A stretch of DNA of 64,000 nucleotides. It comes from Helicostylum pulchrum. Its lineage: Eukaryota; Mucoromycota; Mucoromycetes; Mucorales; Mucoraceae. A program made the translations under genes and the position numbers. Positions 23,181-36,500 of this stretch are shown piece after piece. The first letter of the stretch is position 1. Every line of letters starts with the position of its first letter. The stretch lies in NCBI GenBank assembly GCA_025677825.1, contig JAIXMO010000036.1:248001-312000 (forward strand), read 5' to 3'. A model generated the notes under the pieces. The model ran no database searches and was not told where the DNA came from. It was given only the letters and a program-made list of their open reading frames with translations.

Positions 23181-24707
23181 ATGACAAATCAACCATCAAA
23201 TCCATCGACAAATAATGTTGTTGGTGTACACTTTAAAGTCGGTAAAAAGATTGGTGAAGGAAGTTTCGGCATAATTTATGAAGGTATTATGTTTCCGCTT
23301 AAATCGAAAATAATTTGCTATTGTTGCTTACGCTTTTTTTCTTTTTCTTTCTGTAAGGTACCAACTTGTTAAATAACCAACAAATAGCTATAAAGTTTGA
23401 ACCAAGAAAGAGTGATGCACCTCAATTAAAGGATGAGTATAGAACTTATAAACTCTTGGCCGGCACAGGTAAAGAAAAAAAAAACCATACTAATAAAACT
23501 GTAAAATTAATCCCCCGCTTGATTTATGATCTCATAGAGGGCGTGCCAAAAGCATATTATTTTGGACAAGAAGGGTTACACAATATATTGGTGATTGATT
23601 TGTTAGGACCAAGTTTAGAAGACTTGTTTGATTATTGTGGTAGAAAATTTTCTGTAAAAACAGTTGCCATGTTGGCAGTTAACATGGTACGGTTTTAACT
23701 TTGTAGAATTATTTATAAGACCTTTTTTTTTATTTATTAACTATTATTATAGATTACTCGTGTACAAGCAATTCATAACAGAGACTTTATTTATCGTGAC
23801 ATCAAACCCGATAATTTCCTTATAGGAAAACCAGGTACACCGTCTGAAAATGGAGTTTTTGTAGTTGATTTCGGTATGGCAAAAGCTTACCGCGATCAAA
23901 CAACCAAGCAACATATTCCTTATCGAGAAAGAAAGAGTCTTTCAGGAACAGCACGTTATATGAGTATCAATACGCATTTAGGAAGAGGTAAAATAAAGAA
24001 ACATACAGCGTGAAACCGAAAAAAGTAATTAAATATCATTTTAGAGCAATCTCGTCGTGATGATTTAGAGGCATTGGGCCACGTTTTTTTGTACTTTCTT
24101 AGGGGTTCTTTACCATGGCAAGGATTAAAGGCCGCTAACAATAAACAAAAGTACGAAAAGATTGGAGAGAAAAAGCAGACTACTGGTGTTCGCGTATTAT
24201 GTGAAGGATTTCCTAGTAAAGTTTATAATTAGATGATACTTAGCAACACGAGGAAAATATAGACTGACTATTATTATTTTTGTGTGTGTGTACTTAGATC
24301 AATTTGTAAAATATATGCAATATTCACGGGAACTTGGATTTGAAGAAACACCAGATTATAATTGGTTACGTGGATTATTTCAAGATGTATTAATAAACCT
24401 GGAAGATAATGACGGTATTTACGATTGGCAACTATTAAATAATGGTAAAGGGTGGCAAAGTATCGCTAAAGAAAAACGTCAAGCACGTACGCAAAAATTA
24501 TTAGGCCCACCACCACCACCACCACCACCACAAGCACAAGCAAAAGCAAAAGCAAAAACACAAACACAAAATGAAACTACAAAAGCTCATCAGACACTAC
24601 AAGAACAGACAAAACATCATAATATTTCTTCTGATAATAGGATAAAGAGCAAAACTTCAGGAAAGCTATGGTCAAAATTCAAGTCATTATTCACATGTTG
24701 TACGTGA
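23181..24707 (+). CDS. YCK1: Casein kinase I, membrane-anchored YCK type
   Basis: Ser/Thr kinase of the CK1 family. Six exons (23181-23283, 23358-23468, 23538-23686, 23753-23987, 24045-24215, 24298-24707) give 392 residues. Glycine loop [12 protein letters not shown], Lys in [11 protein letters not shown], catalytic [10 protein letters not shown], metal-binding [14 protein letters not shown]1-specific [18 protein letters not shown]. After the kinase domain (to about residue 310) come nine consecutive prolines, an (A/Q)-K repeat ([13 protein letters not shown]), a Gln/His-rich stretch and a basic end finishing KSLFTCCT. A terminal Cys pair is the palmitoylation site that anchors yeast Yck1/2 to the plasma membrane, so the same location is likely; here one residue follows the pair. 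The alternative 5' site at 24215 fits the expected FPxQF junction. Confidence 0.93.
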
Positions 24708-24861
24708 TAATATTCTATATATTCCCTTCTTCTTTATTCTACACACACACACACACTCAAGCAAACAAACAAAAAAAGGCATTATATCATAACATCTCAA
24801 ACATTAATACTTACAGCTCAAAAGTGCGAAAATAAATCCATAATTATAAAAATATTTTTTT

Positions 24862-26661
24862 TTATTCGAGTTTGATTAGATCCATAATTTCCTTTATAGT
24901 GCTGGGATATTTAGTATGTCCTTCTAAATCCAATTCAATATTTTCAACTCTTGGTACATCTTTTACTGGTTCTAAACCAGCAACGTTAGTAGCTAACGAA
25001 TGTAATCGGTAAACATAGGCTAATACCCAATCACGGGGCGTATAACAATTAACGAATCGACCAGATACAACGTCAGTAACCTTACGCCATTCCAAACTTT
25101 CTTCTGTAGAAATAGGCGCTCCCATCATCACTACATTATCCACAAGTCCGTATCGTCCCCTTTCTTTTAGTTCTTGTAAGCAATGCCAAATAACAAGACA
25201 TCCGCAACTATAAGCAACCTACATTTGTATATAAGTTTTTTTTTACTCGGTATATTTTATTATCATTATTATTATTTACCAAATTACAAGGTCGGTTGCC
25301 TTGTACTCGTTCTTCTAAAATATCAGCCAGTACTAAAATTTTTGAATCAGTGTATGTAGCACACATATTTAATATAAGTTTACAACTTTACCAACACCTG
25401 CTTTTCTTGAACGATCAACTACCATCTGCCAAGGATTATCAATGACATCAGCGATTTTTAAGATGGTTACTGGTAAAGCAACTGCAGCTATGATGAAATA
25501 AGTTAATACCCACAAAATATATAGAAGTACATATATACATATATAAATTTTTACCAAAAAATGCATGAAGTACAGTTGCTTTTGCTACTTCCATACCTGC
25601 ATAATTAATAGCAGAGTCCCTTATAAACTTTCTAAAAGCGTACCCAAGTCCTAATAAACTTTCTGTTTCATATTCCAAACAATATATATCCGTCGTACTT
25701 CTTATTCTTTCAAATGCGTGTTCCCAAGGGGTCTTTGTTTCGGCTTTATCTTCTAGTAAAAAACCAGAAATACAAATTGTACAATGAAGAGCAGGTACAG
25801 GAGGCAAGTCAGGGTCATTAAGAATTTGTTTAAATTCAAATTGTTCAATTCCTTTCATACGTCGATGCATTTTCCAACCTGCTAATCCTCCACCTGTTAA
25901 ACCAAATAAACTCGTCACTAATGCTACACCACCGGCTGTTGCAAAAAAAGTAGCACCAGTTACGCCCACTAGCAATGGAGCCAATAACGGTGCGGCAAGA
26001 CCACCTGTCAAAGCTAAATATATACATGTAGAAATTTATTTAAATATTTATATGACGTAAATATATATATATATTTTTTTTTACCAATCAATGCACCGCC
26101 TCCAATAATACCAGCACCAGTAGCTAACCATTTAAATGCTTGCTTCTTTTTACTAGCGTCTTGCATGGCTTTTCTAGCTGATAAATCCATATTTTGTTCA
26201 ACACTACTACTTGAATTTTTTTCTTGACTTTCTAATAAGGCATAATACATTTGTTGTGATACGCTCTTTTCAACAGAGGTTAAGTCTCCACGGTACAGGT
26301 TTAGCGAGTGCTCTAGTTGAAGTAAGAACTTGCGAGACCTGGAGTCGTATATCATGATCTTTTTATCGCTAATTTGAAGGGCTAACGCAAGCAGGTCGAC
26401 AAGCACTTCGATACGGATATCACGGACTGAGGTGGATAGAACTGTTACTGCGTCTTGAGAAGTTTGCACTCGAGATTCCAGCTGTGATTGAGTTAACTTT
26501 AGGTATTTGAGAATGGCTACCCACCAATCGTTGGACCAGGTTTCGCCAAGGATAGGTGCGGTTTGCGTAAGTGCTTGCGCTGATATTCTAGCTACGGCTA
26601 AACGTTGTTCGTGGGTCCACTCTTCTATAGAAAGTTTGATCAATGGTTTGTCTGTGGTCAT
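24862..26661 (-). CDS. DUF726/TMCO4-family alpha/beta-hydrolase-like membrane protein
   Basis: Five exons (26661-26085, 26013-25555, 25487-25392, 25332-25280, 25218-24862) give 513 residues. The N-terminal 160 residues are helical; a Gly-rich hydrophobic block follows (ATGAGIIGGGALIG, LTGGLAAPLLAPLLVGV, ATFFATAGGVALV), then the conserved DUF726 hydrolase core (LHCTICISGFL, DNPWQMVVDRSRKAG, ILEERVQGNRPCNLVAYSCG, VVMMGAP). Members include human TMCO4 and yeast Mil1, which associate with Golgi/endosomal membranes. The nucleophile elbow is usually GYSLG; here it is AYSCG, so the first glycine is lost while Ser stays. Enzymatic activity is therefore uncertain. It converges on the YCK gene with a gap of 154 bp. 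Confidence 0.9.
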
Positions 26662-27157
26662 TTTAATTGCGAAGGGTTTAAAAAAAAGGAAAAGTATGAA
26701 CTAACAAAAAAAAAAAAATAGTTTGGCGCTTTAAAAAAGACGCGGCATCTTAATTGTAAACAATGCATGTGAGTTTACGTAAAATATAGGTTTTATTTAT
26801 CTGACACATCAAAAGTCTGTATGTATGAAAGGATAAAGGGGAAAGCGTTCTTTTGCAAGTAAAATAGGTATCATCCTGCTAAAAATAAAATGGTGTTATG
26901 CAAGCTGTATTTACTCAAACAACTACTTTTTTCTTATCGTATTTTTTTCTTTTTACTAAATTCTTAAACTGACAGCGGAAACACTGTTTAGAGTACCAGC
27001 TACATCACCAGTGAAACGAAGAGTAGGTATCTACCTTAAATAGGCAAATTTAAACCTCATCTGACAGGACAGGATATTACTCATAATATTTTAAACTCAA
27101 ACAGAAGATCGCTTTTTTTTCCTTCCTTTTTCTTTTCTTGTCAACTCATTATACGCG
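26662..27157. promoter_or_regulatory. Divergent intergenic region (DUF726 gene / mitochondrial carrier)
   Basis: About 495 bp between two divergent starts, with A-runs at the DUF726 side and a CT-rich stretch (27110-27140) before the carrier start. No specific site identified. Confidence 0.5.
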
Positions 27158-28274
27158 ATGGAATCTTCAATTGAGTCAAATATCAAGACACTTTCAAAGC
27201 CCCAAGTCTCCAATACCAGACTTCAGTTGGAAGATTTAACCTTTGGATCTGTAAATTCAACAACAACAAAAAAAGGAAACCTATCAAAACTAAAACCCTA
27301 TTTTTTTTTTATTAGGTTGCTGGTATGGTGGGAAAAGTAATAGAGTATCCATTTGACACGGTAAAAGTGCGACTTCAAACACAGTCAGTAGAGAATCCAG
27401 TATTTAAAGGTCCAATGGATTGTTTAAAGGCTACAATGAAAGAGGAAGGAGTGAAAGGATTATTCAAGGTAAAAGAAAGATAGAAAAGTGTATTCGTGTC
27501 TTTTTTATTAAATATATACACATATAAAAAAAGGGTATGTCTTCACCTATTGTAGGTGCCATGTTAGAAAACGCCATTTTATTTGTAGGTTATCGTCAAA
27601 TCCAACGTCAAATTCGAGAATATTCACCACCGATCCAAACACCTACAACCATATTAGACGCAGAGGGTCAAGTACCCTTGACATTAAATCAACTCGTTTT
27701 AGCCGGTGCAATCGCAGGATCTATTGTATCGTTTATTTTAACACCAGTTGAACTAATCAAATGTAAATTACAAGTACAGCACATCAACAAGACGACCTCG
27801 TTTAAGGGTCCACTGGACCTCATCCAACATACATACCGTACACAAGGCATGTCAGCGTTCTATCGAGGGTTTTTACCCACCTTTATCCGAGAAACAGGAG
27901 CCAGCGCATTCTGGTTTGGTGCGTACGAATACACTTGTCTTCAACTAATTCAACATCGACAAAAAACAAGCGACAGATTAGTTTCGAAAAATGATTTAAC
28001 GGCACCGGAATTAATGTTGGGTGGTGCAATGGGTGGTATAGCGTATAACCTATCGTTCTTTCCTATCGATGTGATTAAATCTAGAATGCAAATTGAAGCC
28101 AGTGGTCAGTTTAAAAGTTTTTGGCAGATTACAAACGAGATTTATAAAGGTGCTGGCATCAAAGGGTTTTACCGCGGATGTGGTATGACTGCAGCTAAAA
28201 GTGCTCCTGCCAATGCAATTATCTTTATGACATACGTAAGTACAGCGAAACAAAAACACACACACACACACACA

Positions 28275-28310
<36 letters not shown>

Positions 28311-28386
28311 TTTTTGAATTTATATACTAATACGTAAAAAAAAAAAAATATAGGAACTTATGACTCGGTACTTGGGTTCATCGTAA
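27158..28386 (+). CDS. ORT1: Mitochondrial carrier, ornithine/basic amino acid type
   Basis: Inner-membrane solute carrier. Four exons (27158-27250, 27316-27468, 27534-28235, 28354-28386) give 326 residues with three carrier repeats. Signature motifs are [14 protein letters not shown] (repeat 1), [14 protein letters not shown] (repeat 2) and [14 protein letters not shown] (repeat 3), each followed by the matching GxxG segment (KGLFKG, SAFYRGF, KGFYRGC). [12 protein letters not shown] and [15 protein letters not shown] are typical of the Arg-11/Ort1 subfamily that exports ornithine for arginine synthesis. The 33-nt last exon encodes [10 protein letters not shown]. Subfamily assignment is by motif and less certain than the family. 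Confidence 0.92.
28253..28307 (+). repeat. (CA)n(CT)n compound microsatellite
   Basis: About ten CA repeats run directly into about fifteen CT repeats inside the last intron of the carrier gene. If unspliced it would be read as a Thr/His then Ser/Leu repeat. Confidence 0.9.
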
Positions 28387-28532
28387 AAAATTAGAATTAG
28401 AATAATATGTACATTTTAAAGTGATCTACCAAACGGTGAAAAAATTAAGTTCCCGTTTGATTATTTATACGAATAAAAAAATAGTCAAAATAAAAAAAAG
28501 TTATTTTGTTTCTTCTTTTTTATTCTTTTGTC

Positions 28533-31205
28533 ATGGCTGATTCTGAAGGGACTTTAGGGTCTATAGAAGTACTTGCAAAACCATATACCACCTTACAAAG
28601 ACCTTCGAGTCTTGCTTCACCTACTCCTTATTCCTCATCATCTGTAGAACCTGCAACGATCATTGACTCTCGAGATATTGATTCTAATGCCTTGGTAAAA
28701 GAGAAATTCGTCTTTTTTTTTTTTTTTACATTTATACTAATTTAAAAAGTGTAGTCAATTACAGGACAATGCATGTGTTGTAACAGGTTAATATATATTC
28801 ATGTGTTGTTTTCTTATCGTCTATTAAATACCCCCCCCCCCTTTTAGTGAATTAAAATACCCACACACCGTATCACGTTTCCGATGTCCAGTATGCGACA
28901 CGGTAAATGACCTAAAACCTCACGTACGTCAACAACTCACTAACCAACCACTGACACTAAGACTGTTGAAGAAATCAGTCCATGAATGTAAATTAAAAGA
29001 GAGAGCGAAACGATCTAAACGAGATTCTCTTGATGATAAGGAACGTGAAAAGATTTATGAACCAGTGGAAAAATTAATTGAAATGATATTTAGTAGTTGG
29101 GTTTGTTTAAATCATAGTTTCTCCAATGTAAGGACATAGATATATCTATTTTATATATACTAAATGTAGGAGTTATATAGGATGCACAAACGAGTACAGA
29201 GAATAGTGGACTCAATATGACGGATATCAAGGACGCTTATCGTATTATATTAAATTTGGTAAAACTATAAACAAACAAACAAATAACAAAACCCATCCTA
29301 ATTGATTATGTGTGTATAAAGCCGGTCAATGTTATTCGTGTCATGATGTCAGCTACCGATCGATTACTAAAGAGACCAGCTGTTCCGTTACGACGCATGG
29401 TAGATATTCGGTTCTTACTCATCATACTTGAAAACCCATTATTAGCACAACACAATTTCCCTGCAGAAACTAAATACCATCACAATTTATTAAAACGAGT
29501 ATTTGGAATTTTAAGTTGTTTAAATAACGAATGTCATCATGGATTAGTAAATTGGTTTGCAAGGTAATAATAATAACATGTATATACGTATAAAAAAAAA
29601 GAGCAGCAAAACTGAAAAGGATCAAGAATATTAGTTATCCAATAAATGGATTCAAGTCTAAAATCGATTTAATTCATGCCTTCCTAAGTCATCGCATATC
29701 AAGAGCAAGAAGAAGTCAATTACCTTTACCTAATGCTTATGAATCAGATTGGAAAATTACAAGTGCTTCACGGGTTATGGCATTATTATGCAAGTATATG
29801 CACATTCACTTTATTATTTTGCAATTATAATTTAACTATTTATTATATATAGTCGCAGCAAATAATCAATCCAACAAAGTACATATATCAGAATTCTACA
29901 ACACCATGGCAGATTATATCAACCTTATGGGCGACTATGAATCATGGCAATCACGATCTGGTAAATTTGCATTTTGTCAATACCCTTTCCTTATCAGCAT
30001 GGGTTCTAAAATGAAGATTGTTGAATCTGACGCTAAACAGCAAATGGAAACCAAATGGCGTGAGGCGTTCTTTAACATGTTATTTCATCAAAAGGCGTCC
30101 AACCCGTACCTTATCCTGCGTGTGTCCCGAGAAAGTCTTATTGAAGACTCGCTAAGACAATTAGCTCAAAACGAACTCGATTTAAAGAAATCACTACGTA
30201 TTGAATTTATTGGAGAAGATGGTGTAGATGCCGGTGGATTACGTAAAGAATGGTTTTTACTGTTAGTGAGATCACTATTTGATGCACAGTACGGTATGTT
30301 TACGTTTGACGAAGATTCCAATCTCTGCTGGTTTAATCCAGCCAGTTTTGAAAACGAGGATCAGTTTTTCCTAGTGGGTGTAGTATTAGGTCTTGCTATT
30401 TACAACTCTACTATATTGGATGTGCATTTACCAACAGCGTGTTACAAAAAGCTACTCAACCTACCGATTGATCTCGAAGACCTTACATCGTTTAGACCAG
30501 CACTGACAAAAGGGTTTAAGCAACTATTGGAGTTCGAAGGAGATGTTGAAAATGTGTTCTGTAGATCGTTTGTAGCCGAGATAGAAGTATTCGGTCAAAG
30601 ACAATCCGTACCTTTGATCAAAAACGGTGATCAGATGATGGTAACACAGCATAACAAACATCAATTTGTTTCGCTTTATGCAGACTTTATATTAAATAAA
30701 AGTGTTGAACGGCAATTCGGTGCTTTTAAACGTGGTTTTTATCATGTGTGCGGTGGAAATGCGTTATCTTTATTTCGACCAGAGGAGATCGAGCTGCTTG
30801 TAAGAGGTAGTGACGAACCCTTAGAAATTGATGATTTAAAAGGTCAGACTGAATATATAGGATTTGATGAAAATGAAGAAACCATTGTGTAAGCTCTTTT
30901 TTTTTTAAGCAGTATACTTACTAATATTTTTATTTAGTAATTTTTGGTGCATTATGAAAAATATGGAACCGGAAATGCAACGTAAACTACTCATGTTTGT
31001 GACAGGTAGTGATCGTATACCAGCTACAGGAGCAACACACATGAAACTAAAGATTACGTGCGGTAATAACGGAGACAGCGATCGATTACCATCTGCCCAT
31101 ACATGTTTCAATCAATTAATATTGTATAAATATCATACCAAACAAAAACTGAAGAAAATGTTATATACTGCGATTCAAGAAAGTCAAGGATTTTATGTTA
31201 AATAA
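28533..31205 (+). CDS. HUL4: HECT-type E3 ubiquitin ligase, HUL4-like
   Basis: Accepts ubiquitin from an E2 on a cysteine and passes it to substrates. The start is the first ATG (MADSEGTLGSIEVL). After a Ser-rich N-terminus a CPVC motif is formed (RFRCPVCDTVNDLKPHV) at about 28880, then helical segments on several exons (29100-29830), and a long exon (29850-30890) with the HECT N-lobe (FIGEDGVDAGGLRKEWFLLL, FWFNPASF-like LCWFNPASFENEDQFFLVG). The last exon from about 30940 carries the C-lobe with catalytic cysteine in LPSAHTCFNQL. The intron near 28780-28850 uses 11 consecutive C before its 3' site. Several small 5' exons were joined by frame, and their limits are less certain than the HECT part. 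HUL4-like because of the N-terminal CxxC segment. Confidence 0.88.
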
Positions 31206-31229
31206 AAAAACTTTTTTTATTTTATTTTT

Positions 31230-33084
<1,855 letters not shown>

Positions 33085-33088
33085 TGTT

Positions 33089-33109
33089 CTCTCTCTCTCT
33101 CTCTCTCTG
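33089..33109. repeat. (CT)n microsatellite at the FPK1 start
   Basis: About ten CT repeats immediately upstream of the start codon of the FPK1-type kinase, i.e. in its 5' untranslated region (GA on the coding strand). Confidence 0.85.
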
Positions 33110-33379
33110 CAAAAATAAATAAATATTTATTTGAATATTAAAAAGAAGAAAAAAAGGTAGTAATTGATTAACTCCCTTTTATTTCATTACCAAAAAATTA
33201 AGGGGTAAAAATAACGATGACAACAAAAACAACAACAAAAGAACTCCTTCTTTTATCTACAACCACGACAATTTAAACATGGGTACAACTTTATTAAAAT
33301 AATACATTATTCAACAGCAAGCTTAAAAAAAGTGGGAGAGAGAGATACCGAAAAAAAAGAGAGTATATAAAAAAAAAAT

Positions 33380-33500
33380 TAAAAGAGAGAGAGAGAGAGA
33401 GAGAGAAAAAAAAAGAAAGGAACTCTATATTTCTATAATACAAAAGGAGGGTACGAAGGAAAGAGAAGGGAAGGAGAGGGGGGGGGGGGGGGGAGGGGAT
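33380..33500. repeat. (GA)n and poly-G tract downstream of SNT1
   Basis: GA repeats at 33385-33405 and a 16-nt G-run at 33478-33493 embedded in purine-rich sequence in the 3' flank of the SNT1 gene. On the SNT1 transcript strand this is a pyrimidine tract. Confidence 0.85.
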
Positions 33501-33508
33501 AGGTTTTC

Positions 33509-36500
33509 TTAGGGTCCAAACCAAGTTTCCCAACTCTTTTGATTAGGTTCAGCCGAATCATCATTGTTCAATAAATCTGCAACTTTGGTAACAGCAGAAG
33601 GAACAGGTTCAATAATAGATTGTACTGACCTATTATTTGAAGAAGAAACTGTAGGATAATTATTGCGAAGTGATATAGGTGGCTGTGCTTGTGCATGTGG
33701 TGGTGGTGGTGGAGGTGGTGGTGGAGGAGAAGAAAAATATCTATTACCGCTACTATAAGGTGTAACTACCGGTTGAGGTTGATCAATAATAGGTGAAGGA
33801 AATGGAAAATTCTTGAGCGCTTGAAAATGAGCACTAGTTTCAAACGAACTACTACTACCACCACCACTACTACTATTAGTGGTTGCGGTAGTCTTTTGAC
33901 CTTCCTTATTGGAATGATACCTTTCAACTACTCTTTTCAACTGCATCTTTTCTTCATTATTAACATAGAAATTACGTACTTGAATCACCGTTTTACTCTT
34001 CATTTCATTTGCTACTCTTTCCCAATCTCGTCCATAGATACTTAATAACCTAATAAACTCATTACGTTCCGAAACTGACCAGTAAGAAGAATAAGCAGGT
34101 CGTTTCGATTCTGACAATGATGTAGTACGACCTATTTTACGTCCACCCGTTCGATTTCCATAATCTGCATCCGAAGATTCCGGCGTATCATCTCGTGTTA
34201 CACTTTCTGCTCTACTAGATGTGGATCGAACTCTACGTCTCTTCTGTTGCAGTATACTTTGTTGTGGTTGTTGTTGTTGTTGTAGTTGTAGTTGTAGTTG
34301 TAGTTGCTGTTGCGGAGGCTGTTGAACATGTTGAACATGTTGAGTCGGTTGAACTTGTTGAATAGGTTGAACTCGCTGAATTGGTTGAACATGTTTCTGC
34401 ATAATAGGTGTAGCAGACGAAGGTACTAAAGGAGGCGTAGCAATTACAGGAGCCATGGGAGGGACAACAGCTACAGGAACTGAATGAATAGGCGATGGGA
34501 CATTTACAGGAGCTGGTAAAACGACATCGCCACTTGGTGTTCTGGATCTCGATCCAATGGATTCCTTTAACGTTAAATTAGCACCCATTTGAAACATACC
34601 AACCAAAGCAGCAGCAGCATCTTCTTCTTCAGCTTTAAGATCTGTTCTACCGCTAATAGCTACCAATTCACTGTGTACATCAGTTGTTTCCATTGTATTA
34701 TTGGTTTGACGTACATCTTCTTCATTAAATGCATTAGGTCCAAATTTACGTTTGAAATTATGATAAAAGTTACGGCATTGTTCTTCAGTCTTTGATTTAA
34801 CAAGTGCTGAAACTTGAACAAAATCTCTACCGTGCTCTTTAAACGCTTCAACTGCTAATTCTTTTTCTCGATCGGACCATTTGGCTACACCCGCTGCAGT
34901 AGATGCATTACCGGCATAAGCAACCGTTTTATCGTCTTCTTCGTCTATATCCATCATAGATTGATCTTCAGAATAGCGTTTTGGTGCTGCACTGGGTGCT
35001 GGTTCGCTAGCAGGTAAAACAACAGCAGCTTCGGTTGTAACTGGAATAGCTTCACGAGGAGACTTTCCTTTATTCGCACGACGTTGTTGTACACTACTAC
35101 TTGTGGAGGTATTAGATCTACGTTTCTCTGTAATAACATTAGTCAGCATCATGTCAGTATCATCAGAAGCACTACTAGGAGGACCTGATTGAATAGTTGG
35201 TGTCGAGACCGGAGGTACAGTTACCAACCCAGAAGGACGCTTTGTTTTTTTCCTTTCCGCGACGCTTTCCCAATACTGATTCGCTTGTTCTAAATCACGT
35301 AGTTCTTTACTTTTACGTTCAGCATCCTTTTCTTTGGCCTTTCTTGAATTTTGAGCTTCACCGATATCAGTCATTAACGCAGACCCTTTACTCTTGGCCT
35401 TTCTACCGGACGGTGAAGAATCACTAGTAGCTAATCGAATAGCAGCAGCAATACGATCACGATTCTTATTTGCTTTACCTCTTCTTCCCTTTTTCATCAA
35501 GGCCTTAAAATCAATCTTCTTCTTTTTACGATAATAAAACAATACACATTGACAAGCTGTCTTGGTACCGATATCAACTGAGATTCGTTCAAATTGTTTA
35601 GGATACATCATATAACTTTCCATAAACGTTGTTACTTCTTGTTGATTCCAAACATCGCCGGTATCAGGACCTGTGTGATAATAAGTTAATGGGTCTTGGA
35701 CAAGTCCACTACGATCATCGTAAGTACGCATACGTTCACGCACATCCAAAATCATAGAGGGAATAGTAGCTGTTGTCTTTTTAGCACGCGATTCTGGGTT
35801 TCTCATCTCTGCTGATTCTAAAGATTGAATGATTTCAAGTAATTCGGCTTCTGAACGAGCAGCATCGGAAGTGTAGTAGCCATTATTATTATACGGCGTG
35901 GACGCTCCGCCATTACTAAATCGAAGAGCGTCTTCAGAATTAGCAGTAAAGATAACACCGTCAGTATACTCTTCTGGTTGTTGTTCTTGCAAACGACGAC
36001 TAGAGGTACGATGTCCACCAAACTTATCTGGCCCTTTACGTTCAATATCTCGGATACGATCTAAAGCTAAGTTCTTTTCTTTCCATTGTTCATATAAAGC
36101 TTTATATTCTTTTTTTAAGAATTTTTCCTTATTATCTAACGCCATCTTTTGAGAGGAAAGTACCTCAGAGATACAAAGCCTAACTTGATTAAACCGAGCC
36201 ATATTTTCTTTATAACAAGGATAATTTTGGATAGTAGGATACAGTGGTTTTGTCCATTTCTCTTCATCTGACCAATCTTCTTCATCGCCTGCACTTCCAT
36301 TGACTTTGGCAACCAATTTATTATCAGACAAAATTTTTTCATATAACCGATCGTCTTCTTCGTCAATTTTAGATCGTAGCTGGTTAATTAATAACTGAGG
36401 TCGTTTACGCATGGAAGAAGCATCTTCTGTAAAATCTTTCATCTCTGCCGAGCTAGTAGATGGTTCATTTTCCATTGCCTGTAAGGCTTGTTTTTTAGCT

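Noticed and set aside
33821..34045. Plus-strand Thr-rich ORF in SNT1
   Set aside because: Antisense of a Ser/Gly codon repeat in the SNT1 exon.
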